A stretch of 64,000 bases of DNA, taken from positions 3,870,869-3,934,868 of the forward strand of contig NZ_KV917378.1 of the NCBI RefSeq assembly GCF_002019735.1, given 5' to 3'. Positions 63,849 through 64,000 of this stretch are shown here, piece by piece. Each line of letters opens with the position of its first letter. Position 1 is the first letter of the stretch. The notes under the pieces were generated by a model. It had not been told where the DNA came from. It saw only the letters and a program-made list of their open reading frames with translations, and ran no database searches. A program made the position numbers and the translations under genes. This DNA is from Salipaludibacillus agaradhaerens (GTDB taxonomy: Bacteria > Bacillota > Bacilli > Bacillales > Salisediminibacteriaceae).

Positions 63849-64000
63849 TAGTAGTCTTAAAAAATGGTTTATTCATTATTTTCCGAGAGCTTTTTTAGCT
63901 TGGCTATAGGTTCATTATTAACTAAATAAAGATTTATTAGTTAAAAGAGAGAAAAAATGGTATTTTTTATTGATTATTTGCTATTCTAAAAATTTGCGAG

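Overview
The window comes from a low-GC Gram-positive bacterium of the Bacillaceae. AGGAGG-type ribosome binding sites precede nearly every gene, and GTG and TTG starts are common. A SAM-I riboswitch sits on metK and a T-box on leuS. Many genes match the Bacillus subtilis ytkD-pckA-metK-leuS-ytgP-ytzE-ytlQ part of the chromosome (ytkD, ytlACD, pckA, metK, ytoA, ytpA, ytpB, ytqB, ytqA, yttB, leuS, ytfP, ytgP, ytzG, ytzE, ytlP, ytlQ). Extracellular domains are rich in Asp and Glu, which fits a salt-loving or alkaliphilic member of the family; that is inference only.

Layout. 0-2.7 kb: end of a fructose operon (fruK cut by the window edge, then fruA). 2.9-12 kb: a HAD hydrolase, a YitT membrane protein, two unknown membrane-anchored proteins, two chemoreceptors, YuzF and a polysaccharide deacetylase-like protein. 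12.4-14.1 kb: fdhE-mobA-tatA, a molybdoenzyme maturation and export set without its enzyme. 14.3-17.5 kb: ytkD, then the ytlA-ytlC-ytlD importer on the minus strand. 17.5-19.7 kb: an AT-rich accessory stretch with a frameshifted secreted protein gene, a small unknown gene and about 0.75 kb of mostly empty DNA. 19.6-23.4 kb: an ABC exporter (FtsX-type permease plus ATPase) in one operon with a membrane-anchored PASTA-repeat protein, preceded by very short ribosome-binding-site-led reading frames. 23.6-29.3 kb: the complete ribose operon rbsRKDACB with a promoter and operator. 29.8-41.5 kb: lipoteichoic acid synthase, pckA, metK, ytoA, ytpA-ytpB, ytqA-ytqB and threonine aldolase. 41.8-50 kb: an MFS transporter, leuS, ytfP, an unknown protein, a pyrroline-5-carboxylate reductase and a YjbQ protein. 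50.4-57.6 kb: lipid II flippase, an HxlR/WrbA redox pair, two tandem SEDS glycosyltransferase genes, a 16S pseudouridine synthase and ytzE. 58-63.8 kb: pepV, an MFS transporter, a cysteine synthase, ytlP (thpR), ytlQ and a small unknown gene.

The most interesting signal is not a gene. A family of dispersed intergenic repeats of about 140-160 bp occurs in seven near-complete copies and two fragments (2673-2832, fragment 2881-2930, fragment 19270-19289, 40307-40450, 41554-41712, 45956-46092 inverted, 50105-50264, 52638-52797, 60586-60745). Most copies share an outer TAAAACG/CGTTTTA pairing, an AAATAGA/TCTATTT stem, a GGAC-loop-GTCC hairpin and a 12-13 bp CAATCAGTGGGAG hairpin. Some stems change on both sides so that pairing survives. 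This looks like a mobile or structured-RNA repeat of the bcr or MITE type. No insertion sequence, prophage, CRISPR array, rRNA or tRNA gene was seen.
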